From: Arthrobacter pigmenti
Lineage (GTDB): Bacteria; Actinomycetota; Actinomycetes; Actinomycetales; Micrococcaceae
Length of the DNA: 64,000 bases
NCBI RefSeq assembly: GCF_011927905.1
Contig: NZ_JAATJL010000001.1
Location: forward strand, 372,001 to 436,000
Direction of reading: 5' to 3'
Both the position numbers and the translations under genes were made by a program. Within the stretch, counting starts at the first letter, position 1, and every line of letters begins with the position of its first letter. Shown piece by piece: positions 27,500 through 38,501 of the stretch. Under the pieces are notes generated by a model, which was not told where the DNA came from, did no database searches, and saw nothing but the letters and a program-made list of their open reading frames with translations.

Positions 27500-27775
27500 T
27501 CAGGACCGGCCGCGAAGGCGGAGGCCGAGAAGAACGTGGACGACCATCAGGACAAAGCCGAGCGGCAGGCAGACATAAGCCGTTGCGACGAATCCCGGCC
27601 ATACCTCAGCGCCAAGGAGCGCAGTCAGAAGAACCGCGAGGAGGGCAAACAGGCCCAGAACGGCGAAGCCGACGGCGGCAATGAGCAAGACGAGACGCGC
27701 ACCTCCGCCCCGTTCCCCGGCCGGGCGGCGGGCGTCGTCGTCGGCTGGTTGCGGCGTCCCGGGATTCTGTTTCAT
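27500..27775 (-). CDS. Small hypothetical membrane protein (91 aa)
   Basis: Two hydrophobic segments (LVLLIAAVGFAVLGLFALLAV and a second ending LMVVHVLLGL) follow a charged N-terminus (PADDDARRPAGERGG). The start ATG at 27775 has GGAAG upstream. The protein is not recognisable as a known family. It is located just upstream of the XPB operon on the same strand and divergent from the cold-shock gene. Confidence 0.65.
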   Translation of the reverse strand: MKQNPGTPQPADDDARRPAGERGGGARLVLLIAAVGFAVLGLFALLAVLLTALLGAEVWPGFVATAYVCLPLGFVLMVVHVLLGLRLRGRS

Positions 27776-27948
27776 ATTGCTTCCAGCGTACAAGAGCCCT
27801 CCGGCCCAAACCCGCCCCGAGCGACCGGTATCCTATTAAGGCAGACTTTCCCCCGCGCACGCCCAACCGAGTGAGCGGATTAGCCGGATACGCCGGCAGG
27901 TCCTGGACGCCACAGTGTGCGCAAGCAGTTCGAGAACGAGGTAATGAC

Positions 27949-28332
27949 GTGCCTATCGGCAAGGTTAAGTGGTTCGACTCCGAGAAAGGCTTCGGCTTTT
28001 TGGCGACGGATGACGGCAAGGAAGTATTCCTTCACGCCTCGGCGCTCCCGGACGGGGTGTCCGAAGTGAAGGTCGGCACCAAACTGGAGTTCGGCGTCGC
28101 CGACGGCCGTAAGGGTCTCCAGGCCCTGTCCGCGCGAATTCTCGACGCGCAGCCATCGGTTGCCAAAGCCACCCGCAAGAACGCGGAAGACATGGCGGTC
28201 ATAACTGAAGACCTGATCCGTCTACTGGATGACGTGTCCAATGGACTTCGCCGTGGCCGCTACCCGGACAAGTCCCACTCAGCCAAAGTTGCGGCGGTAC
28301 TTCGCGCCGTTGCCGATGATCTGGACGTCTAG
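27949..28332 (+). CDS. Cold-shock-domain protein with C-terminal extension
   Basis: A 127-residue protein: an N-terminal cold-shock domain (VPIGKVKWFDSEKGFGFLA, RNP-2 VFLHASAL) and a helical C-terminal extension of ~55 residues (KNAEDMAVITEDLIRLLDDV) that single-domain Csps lack. This longer form is common in actinobacteria, next to DUF3027 as here. The start is GTG at 27949; upstream CGAGG fits as ribosome site. The DUF3027 gene begins five bases after its stop, so the two are co-transcribed. Confidence 0.92.
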   Translation: MPIGKVKWFDSEKGFGFLATDDGKEVFLHASALPDGVSEVKVGTKLEFGVADGRKGLQALSARILDAQPSVAKATRKNAEDMAVITEDLIRLLDDVSNGLRRGRYPDKSHSAKVAAVLRAVADDLDV

Positions 28333-28337
28333 ATCCA

Positions 28338-28847
28338 GTGAGCGAGTCCCCGGAATCATCCCAGGCATCAACGGAGACGGCAGTAGCGCAGCCGCCGAAG
28401 CGGAAACCGCTGCGTAAGCCTTCCAAGCCGGACGCCGTGTTGGCCGCGGCAGTCGATGCTGCCCGCAGCGCGGTGGAGCAGATTGCCGGAGATTCCGAAG
28501 TGGGAGCACATCTTGGCGTCTCCCCCGAAGCGGAGCGGCTGGTTACGCACCGGTTCTCCGCGAACGTTCCGGGCTATGCGGGCTGGCAGTGGTTCGCCAC
28601 GCTTGCCCGGGTGCCACGCGGCAAGGACGCGACAGTCTGCGAACTGGGGCTCCTGCCCTCCGAAGATTCACTGCTCGCCCCGGACTGGGTCCCCTGGTCA
28701 GATCGCGTGCGGCCAGAGGACGCCGATCAGGCTGACGCGCCCATCACCGAGCCGATCGTCCCGGATACGGTGAGTGCTGCGGATACGCAGGCAGCAGAGG
28801 ACGACGCCGAGCCAAAGACCCCTGGAGGCGAATCCCCAGTTGCCTAG
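28338..28847 (+). CDS. DUF3027 family protein
   Basis: A 169-residue actinobacterial protein: a Lys/Pro-rich N-terminus (PPKRKPLRKPSKPDA), a helical segment (DAARSAVEQIAGDSEVG), then the DUF3027 core HRFSANVPGYAGWQWFATLAR and LLAPDWVPWSDRVRP. The tail is acidic and low complexity. Proposed roles are unknown; its constant neighbour is the cold-shock protein. The start is GTG. It is followed 33 bases later by the MFS gene on the same strand. Confidence 0.9.
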   Translation: MSESPESSQASTETAVAQPPKRKPLRKPSKPDAVLAAAVDAARSAVEQIAGDSEVGAHLGVSPEAERLVTHRFSANVPGYAGWQWFATLARVPRGKDATVCELGLLPSEDSLLAPDWVPWSDRVRPEDADQADAPITEPIVPDTVSAADTQAAEDDAEPKTPGGESPVA

Positions 28848-28880
28848 CGAGGAGTGCACGGCAGAAAGGAAGGCGTCCTG

Positions 28881-31489
<2,609 letters not shown>

Positions 31490-31523
31490 TCAAACTGCAC
31501 CAGGGCCTAGGAGCTGAACCCGC

Positions 31524-32222
31524 ATGACGGACCTCATCGACACCACAGAGATGTACCTGCGGACCATCCTGGAGCTGGAAGAAGAGAACATCGTTGCACT
31601 GCGTGCGCGGATCGCTGAGCGGCTGCGCCACTCCGGACCAACGGTTTCCCAGACAATCGGCCGGATGGAGCGGGACGGACTGGTGATCGTCACAGGTGAC
31701 CGCCACCTGGAACTCACCGAACTTGGGCGTCGCAGGGCGACGGAGGTCATGCGAAAGCATCGGCTTGCCGAGCGGCTGCTCGCCGATGTCATCGGTCTCG
31801 ACTGGGCGTATGTCCATGATGAGGCTTGCCGGTGGGAACACGTCATGAGCGAACGGGTTGAGCGCAGACTGTATGAACTGCTCGGTCAGCCCAGGGAATC
31901 GCCTTACGGCAATCCGATCCCGGGTCTTGAGGCCCTCGGCGGCGAGCCGCCCATTGCATTCACGTCGGGCGTGAGCAGCCTCACAGATGCCATGATGACT
32001 TACGCCCAGGGCTCCACAGTGACCCTGATGCGTCTGGCAGAGCCCATCCAGGTTGATCCCGAGCTGTTGACGCAGCTGGATGAGGGCGGACTGCGCCCCG
32101 GCGCAACGCTGAGACTGGAGGCGGTTGGAGATTACGTCTCTGTCCGTGTGCCAGGCGTCGAAGGCGCGCTGGAACTCCCACCGGAGGTCGCCTCACATGT
32201 ATTCGTCGCCGTTCAGCCCTAA
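31524..32222 (+). CDS. DtxR/IdeR-family metal-dependent regulator
   Basis: A 232-residue three-domain repressor. The N-terminal winged helix begins TDLIDTTEMYLRTILELEEE and has the recognition region HSGPTVSQTIGRMERDGL. The dimerization/metal domain contains HDEACRWEHVMSERVE and ESPYGNPIPG, with the expected Cys/Glu/His ligands. The SH3-like C-terminal domain is complete (LEAVGDYVSVRV). It senses iron or manganese and represses uptake genes. No DtxR box is visible in its own leader. Confidence 0.92.
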   Translation: MTDLIDTTEMYLRTILELEEENIVALRARIAERLRHSGPTVSQTIGRMERDGLVIVTGDRHLELTELGRRRATEVMRKHRLAERLLADVIGLDWAYVHDEACRWEHVMSERVERRLYELLGQPRESPYGNPIPGLEALGGEPPIAFTSGVSSLTDAMMTYAQGSTVTLMRLAEPIQVDPELLTQLDEGGLRPGATLRLEAVGDYVSVRVPGVEGALELPPEVASHVFVAVQP

Positions 32223-32342
32223 GTCTGATGCCGCTGAATAGGCGAAAGATATCCACATGTTGATAACGGAATGGTTACTTTTGCTTTAGCACCTCTATAG
32301 TGGAAAACTGGCGTTGATACTTCAGCGTTACCTAATTCGCAT

Positions 32343-32511
32343 GCCTAACCCTGTCGGCGAATTCTGTGCTGAGACATGTGACAGGGGCGGAGGACCCACC
32401 AATCGGCCACGGCTAACCGTGACCTTGGGGTGAAGTTCACCAGTAACCATGGATGTGGCCGCGGGTGAGCCGAGTTTCTCATACTCGAATCCGACAGCTA
32501 ACTTCGCAGGC
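32343..32511 (+). promoter_or_regulatory. ydaO/yuaA-type c-di-AMP riboswitch, copy 1
   Basis: Conserved blocks are GTGACAGGGGCGG then GGACCCACCAA (32378-32402), a TTGGGGTGAAG (32425-32435), and the 3' signature CGAATCCGACAGCTAACTTC followed by GCAGGC (32486-32511), which pairs with GCCT near 32343. Ligand binding normally ends transcription early, so wall-hydrolase synthesis falls when c-di-AMP is high. Upstream 32223-32342 holds a TATAGT -10-like box at 32296. Confidence 0.88.
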
Positions 32512-32530
32512 AAAATGAGAGAGGGTCTCC

Positions 32531-33622
32531 TTGTCGAATACTGCTTCGGGGCGCCGCCGTGCCAGCACCCCGCTCGCTGAAGCGCGGCCTCGCGACGCCC
32601 ACCGGCGTGAACGTGCCGAGCGGGCAGCAGCCCACGCAGCCGCCGGCTTAACAAGCGCTCCGGCTCCTGACCCAGCTCCGGCTTCGGCTATCTCCCCAAA
32701 CCCGGCTCGTGTTGCTTCCAAGCCTGCGGCTCCGGCTCTGACTGTGCCGTCGGCTCCGGCTGTGACTACGCCGTCGGCTCCGGCCGTTACCCTGGCGCCG
32801 GCAGTTGAGATTGCCGGGGTTGCCATGCAGGAGTGCATGGGCACGCAGCACACTCGCCGAAGCGCCCGCGGCGGCTATACCGGGCCCGACACACCGATGA
32901 AGCCGCGGGACGCACAGCGCCGCGAACGACGCCGCAAGGCGGCAACCGCACGGCGGGATGTCTCCTTCACCGGTCTCAGCCAGAAAGTAGCCATCGCAGC
33001 TGCCGCATCGGGAATGGTGCTCACCGTCGCACTACCCACCACTGCGGCCGTCGCACCTGCCCAGATGCAGCAGGCGGCACACACCAGCCAGGACGCGGCG
33101 AAGCCCGTTCAAGCGGCCGCAAGCGCCGAAGTGACCTTTGATCGCGCGGCACTGCACGGGAAGTTCGATCCTGATGCCAAACTGGCCGAGATCGTGTCTG
33201 CGTCCGGCAGCGATATCGTTGCCGCAGAGTCCAAGGGTTCCCTCTCTGCGCCGTTGGATAACGTGCAGCTGAGCTCGCCCTTCGGAAACCGCATCAGCCC
33301 GATCACCGGTGCCGGCGAACTCCACACAGGTCAGGACATGAGCGAAGCGTGTGGCACCGCCGTGAAGGCCGCTGCTTCCGGAACCGTGACCTTTGCCGGG
33401 TGGCACGCCTATGGCGGCGGCAACCGCGTCGTCGTCGAACACGGCAACGGACTCAAGACCACGTACAACCACCTGTCCGCCATTGATGTCACCGTGGGGC
33501 AGGAAGTGCAGCGGGCCCAGTCGATCGCGCGCGTGGGAAGCACCGGCGCGTCCACTGGCTGCCATCTGCACTTTGAAGTCATGATCGACGGGAAAAACGT
33601 CGATCCGCTCGGCTGGCTCTAG
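32531..33622 (+). CDS. M23-family peptidoglycan metallopeptidase (LytM-type)
   Basis: A 363-residue secreted peptidase. Residues 1-155 are basic and Ala/Pro-rich with repeats of SAPAVT; a hydrophobic segment at ~158-180 (KVAIAAAASGMVLTVALPT) is a signal anchor. The C-terminal LytM domain has SPFGNRISPITGAGELHTGQD with zinc ligands His and Asp, then HLHFEVM with the last His. It cleaves peptidoglycan crosslinks. The start is TTG, 20 bases after the riboswitch; AGAGAGGG precedes it. Its long N-terminal tail with two RRER blocks is unusual. Confidence 0.85.
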   Translation: MSNTASGRRRASTPLAEARPRDAHRRERAERAAAHAAAGLTSAPAPDPAPASAISPNPARVASKPAAPALTVPSAPAVTTPSAPAVTLAPAVEIAGVAMQECMGTQHTRRSARGGYTGPDTPMKPRDAQRRERRRKAATARRDVSFTGLSQKVAIAAAASGMVLTVALPTTAAVAPAQMQQAAHTSQDAAKPVQAAASAEVTFDRAALHGKFDPDAKLAEIVSASGSDIVAAESKGSLSAPLDNVQLSSPFGNRISPITGAGELHTGQDMSEACGTAVKAAASGTVTFAGWHAYGGGNRVVVEHGNGLKTTYNHLSAIDVTVGQEVQRAQSIARVGSTGASTGCHLHFEVMIDGKNVDPLGWL

Positions 33623-33755
33623 GAAGCCAGGGCGCGTTTCGCCCCCGTTTATAACGGGCGACACACCGTTCCGTGATCGGAATGTGACATGCCCGCCGAA
33701 CTCATGTACCGTCTAACTCGTGCCAAATCGCAGGGGGTTTGGCACCCTCGCGCAG

Positions 33756-33924
33756 ATCGCCTAGCTCTGCCACTGCACGAGGTCCGTTCGCAACAATCGC
33801 ATGGCAGGGGCGGGGGAACCAATTGCGGGCTTCGAAAGAAGCCCTAGGGGTTAAGTCGCAGGGTCTGAAAGGATCCACGGCCGGGTGACTCCCATCCGAA
33901 TCCGACAGCTCACCTCGCAGGCGT
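33756..33924 (+). promoter_or_regulatory. ydaO/yuaA-type c-di-AMP riboswitch, copy 2
   Basis: A second riboswitch in the 320-base gap. It has CATGGCAGGGGCGGGGGAACC (split; 33800-33819), a hairpin GCGGGCTTCGAAAGAAGCCC (33826-33845), CTAGGGGTTAAG, and the 3' signature CCGAATCCGACAGCTCACC plus TCGCAGGCG (33896-33923). CGCCT at 33758 pairs with the final AGGCG. The same gap carries hairpins at 33644-33658 and 33721-33744, the first probably ending the M23 transcript. Confidence 0.9.
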
Positions 33925-33942
33925 AGGGAGAGGCAACTTAAC

Positions 33943-34719
33943 GTGTCAAACAGCTCTGCGCTCGGACGCCATCGCGCGGTTCCGGCTCATACCAACTCGC
34001 TCGCAGCAATCTCGAAGGCTGTATCTTCGAACGCCGGATCCGTAGGACGCCAGGCAGCGGTTATCGTCGCAGCTTCCGGCCTCGTCCTTACCGCGGGCCT
34101 CCCGGCACACGGTGCCGCAGACGCCCAGCGCTCGGCACAGGCAGTCAAGACTCTGAACTCCATCTCCACTGAAGCGCCCGTCAGCGCCTCCGCAGATGCG
34201 GCAGTGACCTTTGAGCGCGCAGCCGTAGAAGCCGTCGCTGCTCCCGTCGAGGTAGCTCCCGTTGTTGCCGTCCAGGCCGATGTTGTAGAGGAAGCACCGG
34301 CTCCCGTCCCGGCCGCTGAGCCTGTTGCCGTAGAGGCAACCGTGGCAGCACCGGTCGAGGTGGAGGAAGCAGCCGTTGAGGCTCCTGAGCCCATCGAAGC
34401 ACCATCGGCCAGTGGAATCGGCGCAGCGCTCGTCGGTTCGGCTTACGCCCAGATCGGTGTGTCGCAGGACTGCACCGCGATGGTTGAGAACGCACTGCGT
34501 TCAATCGGCAAATCCGTCGGCGACATCGCGCCGGGTGACTTCTTCGCATTCGGCTCGGTTGTCTCCTCGCCCGCGCCCGGTGACCTCGTCATTTCAGCCG
34601 GCCACGTTGCCATCTACGTCGGCAACGGTCAGGTCATTAGCGGTGGCTTCAACGGCATGAACACCGCTCTTCACAACTTGTCCGACCTCTCCGGCTACAG
34701 CTTCGTTCGCGTTAGCTAG
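33943..34719 (+). CDS. Secreted NlpC/P60-like protein, paralog A
   Basis: A 258-residue exported protein. The basic N-terminus and hydrophobic segment (RQAAVIVAASGLVLTAGLPA) form a signal peptide; a ~100-residue Ala/Val/Glu/Pro linker spans the wall; the C-terminal ~85 residues carry a NlpC/P60-like core: the Cys in VSQDCTAMVENALRS and the His in SAGHVAIYVGNGQV. It probably cuts or binds peptidoglycan. The start is GTG directly after riboswitch 2. The gene at 34747 is a tandem duplicate with the same architecture. Confidence 0.85.
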   Translation: MSNSSALGRHRAVPAHTNSLAAISKAVSSNAGSVGRQAAVIVAASGLVLTAGLPAHGAADAQRSAQAVKTLNSISTEAPVSASADAAVTFERAAVEAVAAPVEVAPVVAVQADVVEEAPAPVPAAEPVAVEATVAAPVEVEEAAVEAPEPIEAPSASGIGAALVGSAYAQIGVSQDCTAMVENALRSIGKSVGDIAPGDFFAFGSVVSSPAPGDLVISAGHVAIYVGNGQVISGGFNGMNTALHNLSDLSGYSFVRVS

Positions 34720-34746
34720 AACCAGATCGACCTGGAGCTTCAACAC

Positions 34747-35556
34747 ATGACCCCGAATTCCCGCGCCACCATTGCGCGCCACCGTGCCGAAGTACAGCGG
34801 TCGGCCCACCTTTCCTCCATCGCCCGCGCCGTCAGCGACAATGCCGGCGGAGTAGGTCGCCAGGCCGCGGTCATCGCTGCAGCGTCCGGGCTTGTTCTCA
34901 GCAGCGGTGTTGCCGCCAACGCGGTAGAACTGCCCGCCGAGCGCAACGCAGTCACCAGCACCCTGGAGATTCAGTCCGTCACCGCCCCCGTTCAGGCGGC
35001 TGCCGACGCCAAGGTTTCGTTCAACAAGGCAGCTGTCAAGGCGGTTGCCGCACCCACGGTGGCCACCCCTGCAGTGACCCTGCAGGCTGAAGAGATCGTG
35101 GAAGCTGCACCGGCTGTTGTGGCTGAGGCTACCGTTTCCGAGCCGGCAGCTGCAGTAGAAGTTGCTGCCGAAACCGTAGCGGTCCTGCCGGAAGCACCGG
35201 CGCCTGTTGCTCCCGAGGTCTCCTCCGGCGTAGCAGCAACAATCGCAGCAGCAGCCCAGGGCCAGCTCGGTGTGATCCAGGACTGCACCCGTCTTGCCAG
35301 CAACGCCCTCGCTGCAGCAGGCATCAACTTCCACGGTTGGCCTGCAGGCTACCTTTCGCTCGGACGCACTGTCAGTGCCGCCGAAGCGATCCCCGGGGAC
35401 CTCATCTATTACGCCGACGGCGGCATGGGTGCAGCGCACATCGCTGTGTACATCGGCGGCGGACAGGCTGTACACGGCGGTTTCAATGGAAACCAGACAG
35501 TTGTTGCTCCCGCGAACCTCGGTTCCGGACCGGTATTCATCCGCGTCGGAGGCTAG
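34747..35556 (+). CDS. Secreted NlpC/P60-like protein, paralog B
   Basis: A 269-residue paralog of the preceding gene, 27 bases downstream on the same transcript: same signal segment (RQAAVIAAASGLVLSSGV), similar Ala/Val-rich linker, and a C-terminal core with Cys in VIQDCTRLASNALAAAG and His in GAAHIAVYIGGGQAV. Compared with paralog A the core has an extra GWPAGYLSLGRTV stretch. Both are under the second c-di-AMP riboswitch. GGAG lies upstream of the ATG, and a strong terminator follows. Confidence 0.87.
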   Translation: MTPNSRATIARHRAEVQRSAHLSSIARAVSDNAGGVGRQAAVIAAASGLVLSSGVAANAVELPAERNAVTSTLEIQSVTAPVQAAADAKVSFNKAAVKAVAAPTVATPAVTLQAEEIVEAAPAVVAEATVSEPAAAVEVAAETVAVLPEAPAPVAPEVSSGVAATIAAAAQGQLGVIQDCTRLASNALAAAGINFHGWPAGYLSLGRTVSAAEAIPGDLIYYADGGMGAAHIAVYIGGGQAVHGGFNGNQTVVAPANLGSGPVFIRVGG

Positions 35557-35573
35557 TCCAAAAGCTTTACACC

Positions 35574-35606
35574 AAAGGCCCTCTGCCACCAGGCAGGGGG
35601 CTCTTT
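35574..35606 (+). terminator. Intrinsic terminator after the NlpC-like pair
   Basis: GCCCTCTGCC (35578-35587) pairs with GGCAGGGGGC (35592-35601) around the loop ACCA, with one G-U pair, flanked by AAAG and followed by TCTTT. It lies 20 bases after the stop. Confidence 0.85.
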
Positions 35607-35732
35607 GCGTGTTGCGATTGACGAATCCTTACGCCGACGGCTTACCCTTGCAGTGTCAATCCGAAGCACCTTCGCTGTAACTTCAGGGGCGTCCCGCAAG
35701 TTTCAGGGGATGGACGGCAAAGAGGAATGTGC

Positions 35733-36233
35733 ATGCGCACTCTCGTTCTGAATGCTGGATATGAACCACTGGCGGTGGTGACCTTCCGCCGGGCGCTGGT
35801 GCTTGTGCTCACGGGGAAGGCCAGTGTGGTCGCTGAAGGAGATGACCCCGTTGTGGGCCCCACCGAAGTACTCTCGCGTCCCTCGGTCATCCTTCTCAAT
35901 CGCTACGTGAAGATTCCGTACCGCCACAATCTCGTTGCGACCCGCCGCGGCGTGCTCCGGCGCGATAACCACTTATGCGCCTACTGCGGTAAGGCGGCCT
36001 CAACGATCGACCACGTGGTCCCACGGTCCCGCGGGGGTGAGGACAGTTGGGAGAATCTCGTTGCCTGCTGCCTCCGCTGCAACAACGCCAAGGGGGACAA
36101 GACTCTCGCGTCTCTCGGCTGGTCGCTGCGGGTGGTCCCCCGACCGCCGCGCGGTACCTGCTGGCAGATCCGCGAGCTGGAGAAGCCCTCGCCACAGTGG
36201 AGCGAGTTCCTTCCCGCCGATAACGCTGCGTGA
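35733..36233 (+). CDS. HNH endonuclease family protein
   Basis: A ~166-residue protein of the widely conserved actinobacterial/cyanobacterial HNH type (MRTLVLNAGYEPLAVVTF). It has the HNH core CAYCGKAASTIDHVVPRSRGG and CLRCNNAKGDKT, with two CxxC zinc pairs. Cellular role is unknown; it is not linked to phage here. ATG 35733 is chosen because GAGGA lies six bases upstream; an ATG six bases earlier is in frame. The stop overlaps the mobA-like gene. Confidence 0.88.
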   Translation: MRTLVLNAGYEPLAVVTFRRALVLVLTGKASVVAEGDDPVVGPTEVLSRPSVILLNRYVKIPYRHNLVATRRGVLRRDNHLCAYCGKAASTIDHVVPRSRGGEDSWENLVACCLRCNNAKGDKTLASLGWSLRVVPRPPRGTCWQIRELEKPSPQWSEFLPADNAA

Positions 36234-36847
36234 GTGCTCCGGGCCCGCTGCCTGGGCGCGATCACACCCTTTTGTTCGACGCGGTCATCCTGAGTGGTGG
36301 ACGGTCTTCCCGGCTTGGCGGGGTCCCGAAAGCATCCCTACAGATCGGTGACCGGAATCTCCTCGCCCTCACCTGTGAGGCGGCGTCGGCCGCCCGCCGT
36401 CTCCTCGTCGTCGGGCAGTCCACGCCGGGAATGCCGGGGGGTGTGGAGCTACTCCGGGAAGATCCGCCGTTCGGAGGTCCGGCGGCGGCGGTGGCGGCCG
36501 CCGTCGGACACTTGCGGTCCAGCCACGCACCGTGGCTGCTGGTGCTCGCCTGCGACATGCCGCGTATCGGCGAGACATTGCCGGCACTCCTGACAGGTGC
36601 GCGGGAAGCCGGTGCCTCGGTCCTGGCGCGCGACGGCGGCCGCGACCAGCCGCTGGCGGCGCTGTACCGCTGGAGTGACCTTGCATCCGCCGTCGATAGC
36701 GGGGCGTTAACGAATCTATCCATGCGCCACCTGCTTGCTAGGGTGCAATGGAGTGCAGTCGAGGTCCCCGCGGGCTCAACCCACGACGTCGATACGTGGT
36801 CCGACGCCCAAGAACTTGGGATCGAGGAGCCGTACGCGGACCAATAG
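36230..36847 (+). CDS. mobA: Molybdenum cofactor guanylyltransferase (MobA-like)
   Basis: A 205-residue nucleotidyltransferase that links GMP (or another nucleotide) to molybdopterin. It has the NTP-binding signature VILSGGRSSRLGGVPKASLQ, PPFGGPAAAVAA, and the metal-binding LACDMPRIG. The start is a GTG overlapping the HNH stop by four bases. It heads the row mobA, DUF6457, moeA that serves the molybdoenzyme encoded next on the opposite strand. Confidence 0.88.
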   Translation: MSAPGPLPGRDHTLLFDAVILSGGRSSRLGGVPKASLQIGDRNLLALTCEAASAARRLLVVGQSTPGMPGGVELLREDPPFGGPAAAVAAAVGHLRSSHAPWLLVLACDMPRIGETLPALLTGAREAGASVLARDGGRDQPLAALYRWSDLASAVDSGALTNLSMRHLLARVQWSAVEVPAGSTHDVDTWSDAQELGIEEPYADQ

Positions 36848-36860
36848 CGAAAGGTTCACC

Positions 36861-37145
36861 ATGGAGGATCGGGATCGCCTGCTGCGGCAGTGGAGTGAGC
36901 AGCTCATTGAGATGTTCGAACTCGACGGAACGGAGGTGGACGTCGACGCCGTCCTGGCTCTTGCCGGGAAAGCCGCGCATTCGGTGGTCCGGCCTGCGGC
37001 TCCGCTGACCACATTCATCGCAGGATATGCGGCGGGGATGGCGGTGGGGTTCGGGCAGGCGGACAGTGCAACTGCCCAGCGGTCGGCCATTGAGGCAGCG
37101 GGCGCGGCGTGCCCACCGACAGCCGAAGACGGGGAGCGCCAGTGA
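36861..37145 (+). CDS. DUF6457 domain protein
   Basis: A 94-residue all-helical protein: EDRDRLLRQWSEQLIEMFELD at the start, then VLALAGKAAHSVVRPAAPLTTF and a Gly-rich helix GYAAGMAVGF. It matches the DUF6457 family, which sits almost always between mobA and moeA in actinobacteria, so a role in cofactor handling is likely but unproven. The stop overlaps the moeA GTG start. Confidence 0.85.
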   Translation: MEDRDRLLRQWSEQLIEMFELDGTEVDVDAVLALAGKAAHSVVRPAAPLTTFIAGYAAGMAVGFGQADSATAQRSAIEAAGAACPPTAEDGERQ

Positions 37146-38395
37146 CGAAATCGGGCAGGAACGTCGCCTGGGAAGAGGCGCTAAGGCTGGCTTTCCACGC
37201 GGCGACGCCCAAGCCCGCGCAAACGGTCAACCTCTCGGACGCACTAGGCCAGACCCTCGCAGAACCCGTGGTTGCGTTGCAGCCCATACCGCATTACGCA
37301 TCCTCGGCCATGGACGGCTGGGCAGTGCAGGGTGAGCCGCCATGGAAGTTGGTCAGCCCCGAACCGGTCGACGACAGGCCGTGGCAGCGTGTACACGCGC
37401 ACAAGACGTCCGGCTATGCGGACCTGGCGCCCGGCGAGGCCACTTTCATCCTCACCGGTGGCGTGGTTCCGCCAGGTGCCAGCGGGATACTGCGGACCGA
37501 ACACGGAGCAGTCCGCGGCTGCACACTGACGCGGAACGATCAGGCCAGGCCGGACGAACCTGCCGATCAGGAGCATATCCGGCCGGCGGGTGAAGAGGCG
37601 CCGGAAGGAACCGAGGCCATTGCCGCGGGTTCCGTCCTGAACCCGGCACAAATCGCCCTTGCCGCCGTATGCGGTTATGACAATCTGCCCGTGCTGCGGG
37701 CTCCCCGCGTTTCACTCCTGCTGACCGGTGACGAAGTCATTGAGGCAGGCCTTCCCGAGCCCGGGCAGGTCCGCGACACTTTCGGGCCGCAACTCCCGGG
37801 ACTGGTCACTATGCTCGGCGGGCACGTGGACACGGTGGCCAGGGTACGCGACGACCTCGACGACGTCGTCGCCGCCATCAGCGCGGAAGCGCTGGACGAG
37901 CTCTCCCTGGCCCGGGCATCGGGCGACGTATTGATCAGCACCGGCGGCACGGGATCCTCTGACGCCGACCACATCCGCCGTGCTCTCACCGTCCTGGAGG
38001 CTGATTTCATCATTGACGGGATCGCCATGCGCCCGGGCCATCCCACCCTCCTGGCAAAGCTGCAGGACGGCCGGTTCTTCGTTGGACTCCCGGGCAATCC
38101 ACTGGCCGCGATGATGGCTTTGTTCACCGTGGCGCGCCCGCTCCTGGCCGGATTGCGTGGAGCGGCGTTCCCTGAGCCGCAGCGGGCGCTTGCCGGTGAG
38201 GATTTCGGTGCACTGCCCGGCCGGACGCGGCTCGTGCCGTACCGGAACAGCGAAGGGCGGGCGATGCCCACCGTGCATCACCGGTCGGGGATGCTCCGGG
38301 GCCTTGCCGACGCCGACGGCGTGCTCGTAATACCCGAGCAGGGGTGCCAGCAGGACGAGAACATCCCAGCGCTGCCGCTGCCCTGGTCAAGCTAG
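37142..38395 (+). CDS. moeA: Molybdopterin molybdotransferase
   Basis: A ~417-residue MoeA that inserts molybdate into adenylylated molybdopterin. Landmarks are SSAMDGWAV, FILTGGVVPPGA, VSLLLTGDEV, ISTGGTGSSDAD and GLPGNPLAAM. The GTG at 37142 overlaps the DUF6457 stop, a translational coupling. The region ~150-170 is more divergent than usual (QARPDEPADQEHIRPAG). Its TAG stop is provided by the first unit of a 55-base repeat array. Confidence 0.95.
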   Translation: MTKSGRNVAWEEALRLAFHAATPKPAQTVNLSDALGQTLAEPVVALQPIPHYASSAMDGWAVQGEPPWKLVSPEPVDDRPWQRVHAHKTSGYADLAPGEATFILTGGVVPPGASGILRTEHGAVRGCTLTRNDQARPDEPADQEHIRPAGEEAPEGTEAIAAGSVLNPAQIALAAVCGYDNLPVLRAPRVSLLLTGDEVIEAGLPEPGQVRDTFGPQLPGLVTMLGGHVDTVARVRDDLDDVVAAISAEALDELSLARASGDVLISTGGTGSSDADHIRRALTVLEADFIIDGIAMRPGHPTLLAKLQDGRFFVGLPGNPLAAMMALFTVARPLLAGLRGAAFPEPQRALAGEDFGALPGRTRLVPYRNSEGRAMPTVHHRSGMLRGLADADGVLVIPEQGCQQDENIPALPLPWSS

Positions 38396-38501
38396 CAACG
38401 AGGGGTCCCCAAACGAGCGGAGCGAGTTTGGGGTAGTTGTGACGCGCTAGCAACGAGGGGTCCCCGAACGAGCGGAGCGAGTTTGGGGTAGTTACGACGC
38501 G
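38392..38501. repeat. Two tandem 55-base hairpin repeats between convergent moeA and fdhF-type genes
   Basis: Units at 38392-38446 and 38447-38501, with a few differences. They match the array at 20999 (CTAGCAACGAGGGGTCCCC...GAGCGGAGCGAGTTTGGGG...GACGCG). In unit 1 CCCCAAAC pairs perfectly with GTTTGGGG around an 11-base loop. The first CTAG holds the moeA stop; the second unit overlaps the last ten bases of the convergent gene. Confidence 0.95.

Noticed and set aside
33393-33584. Other small frames inside the M23, NlpC-like and moeA genes
   Set aside because: They are shadows of well-supported genes with no start signals of their own.
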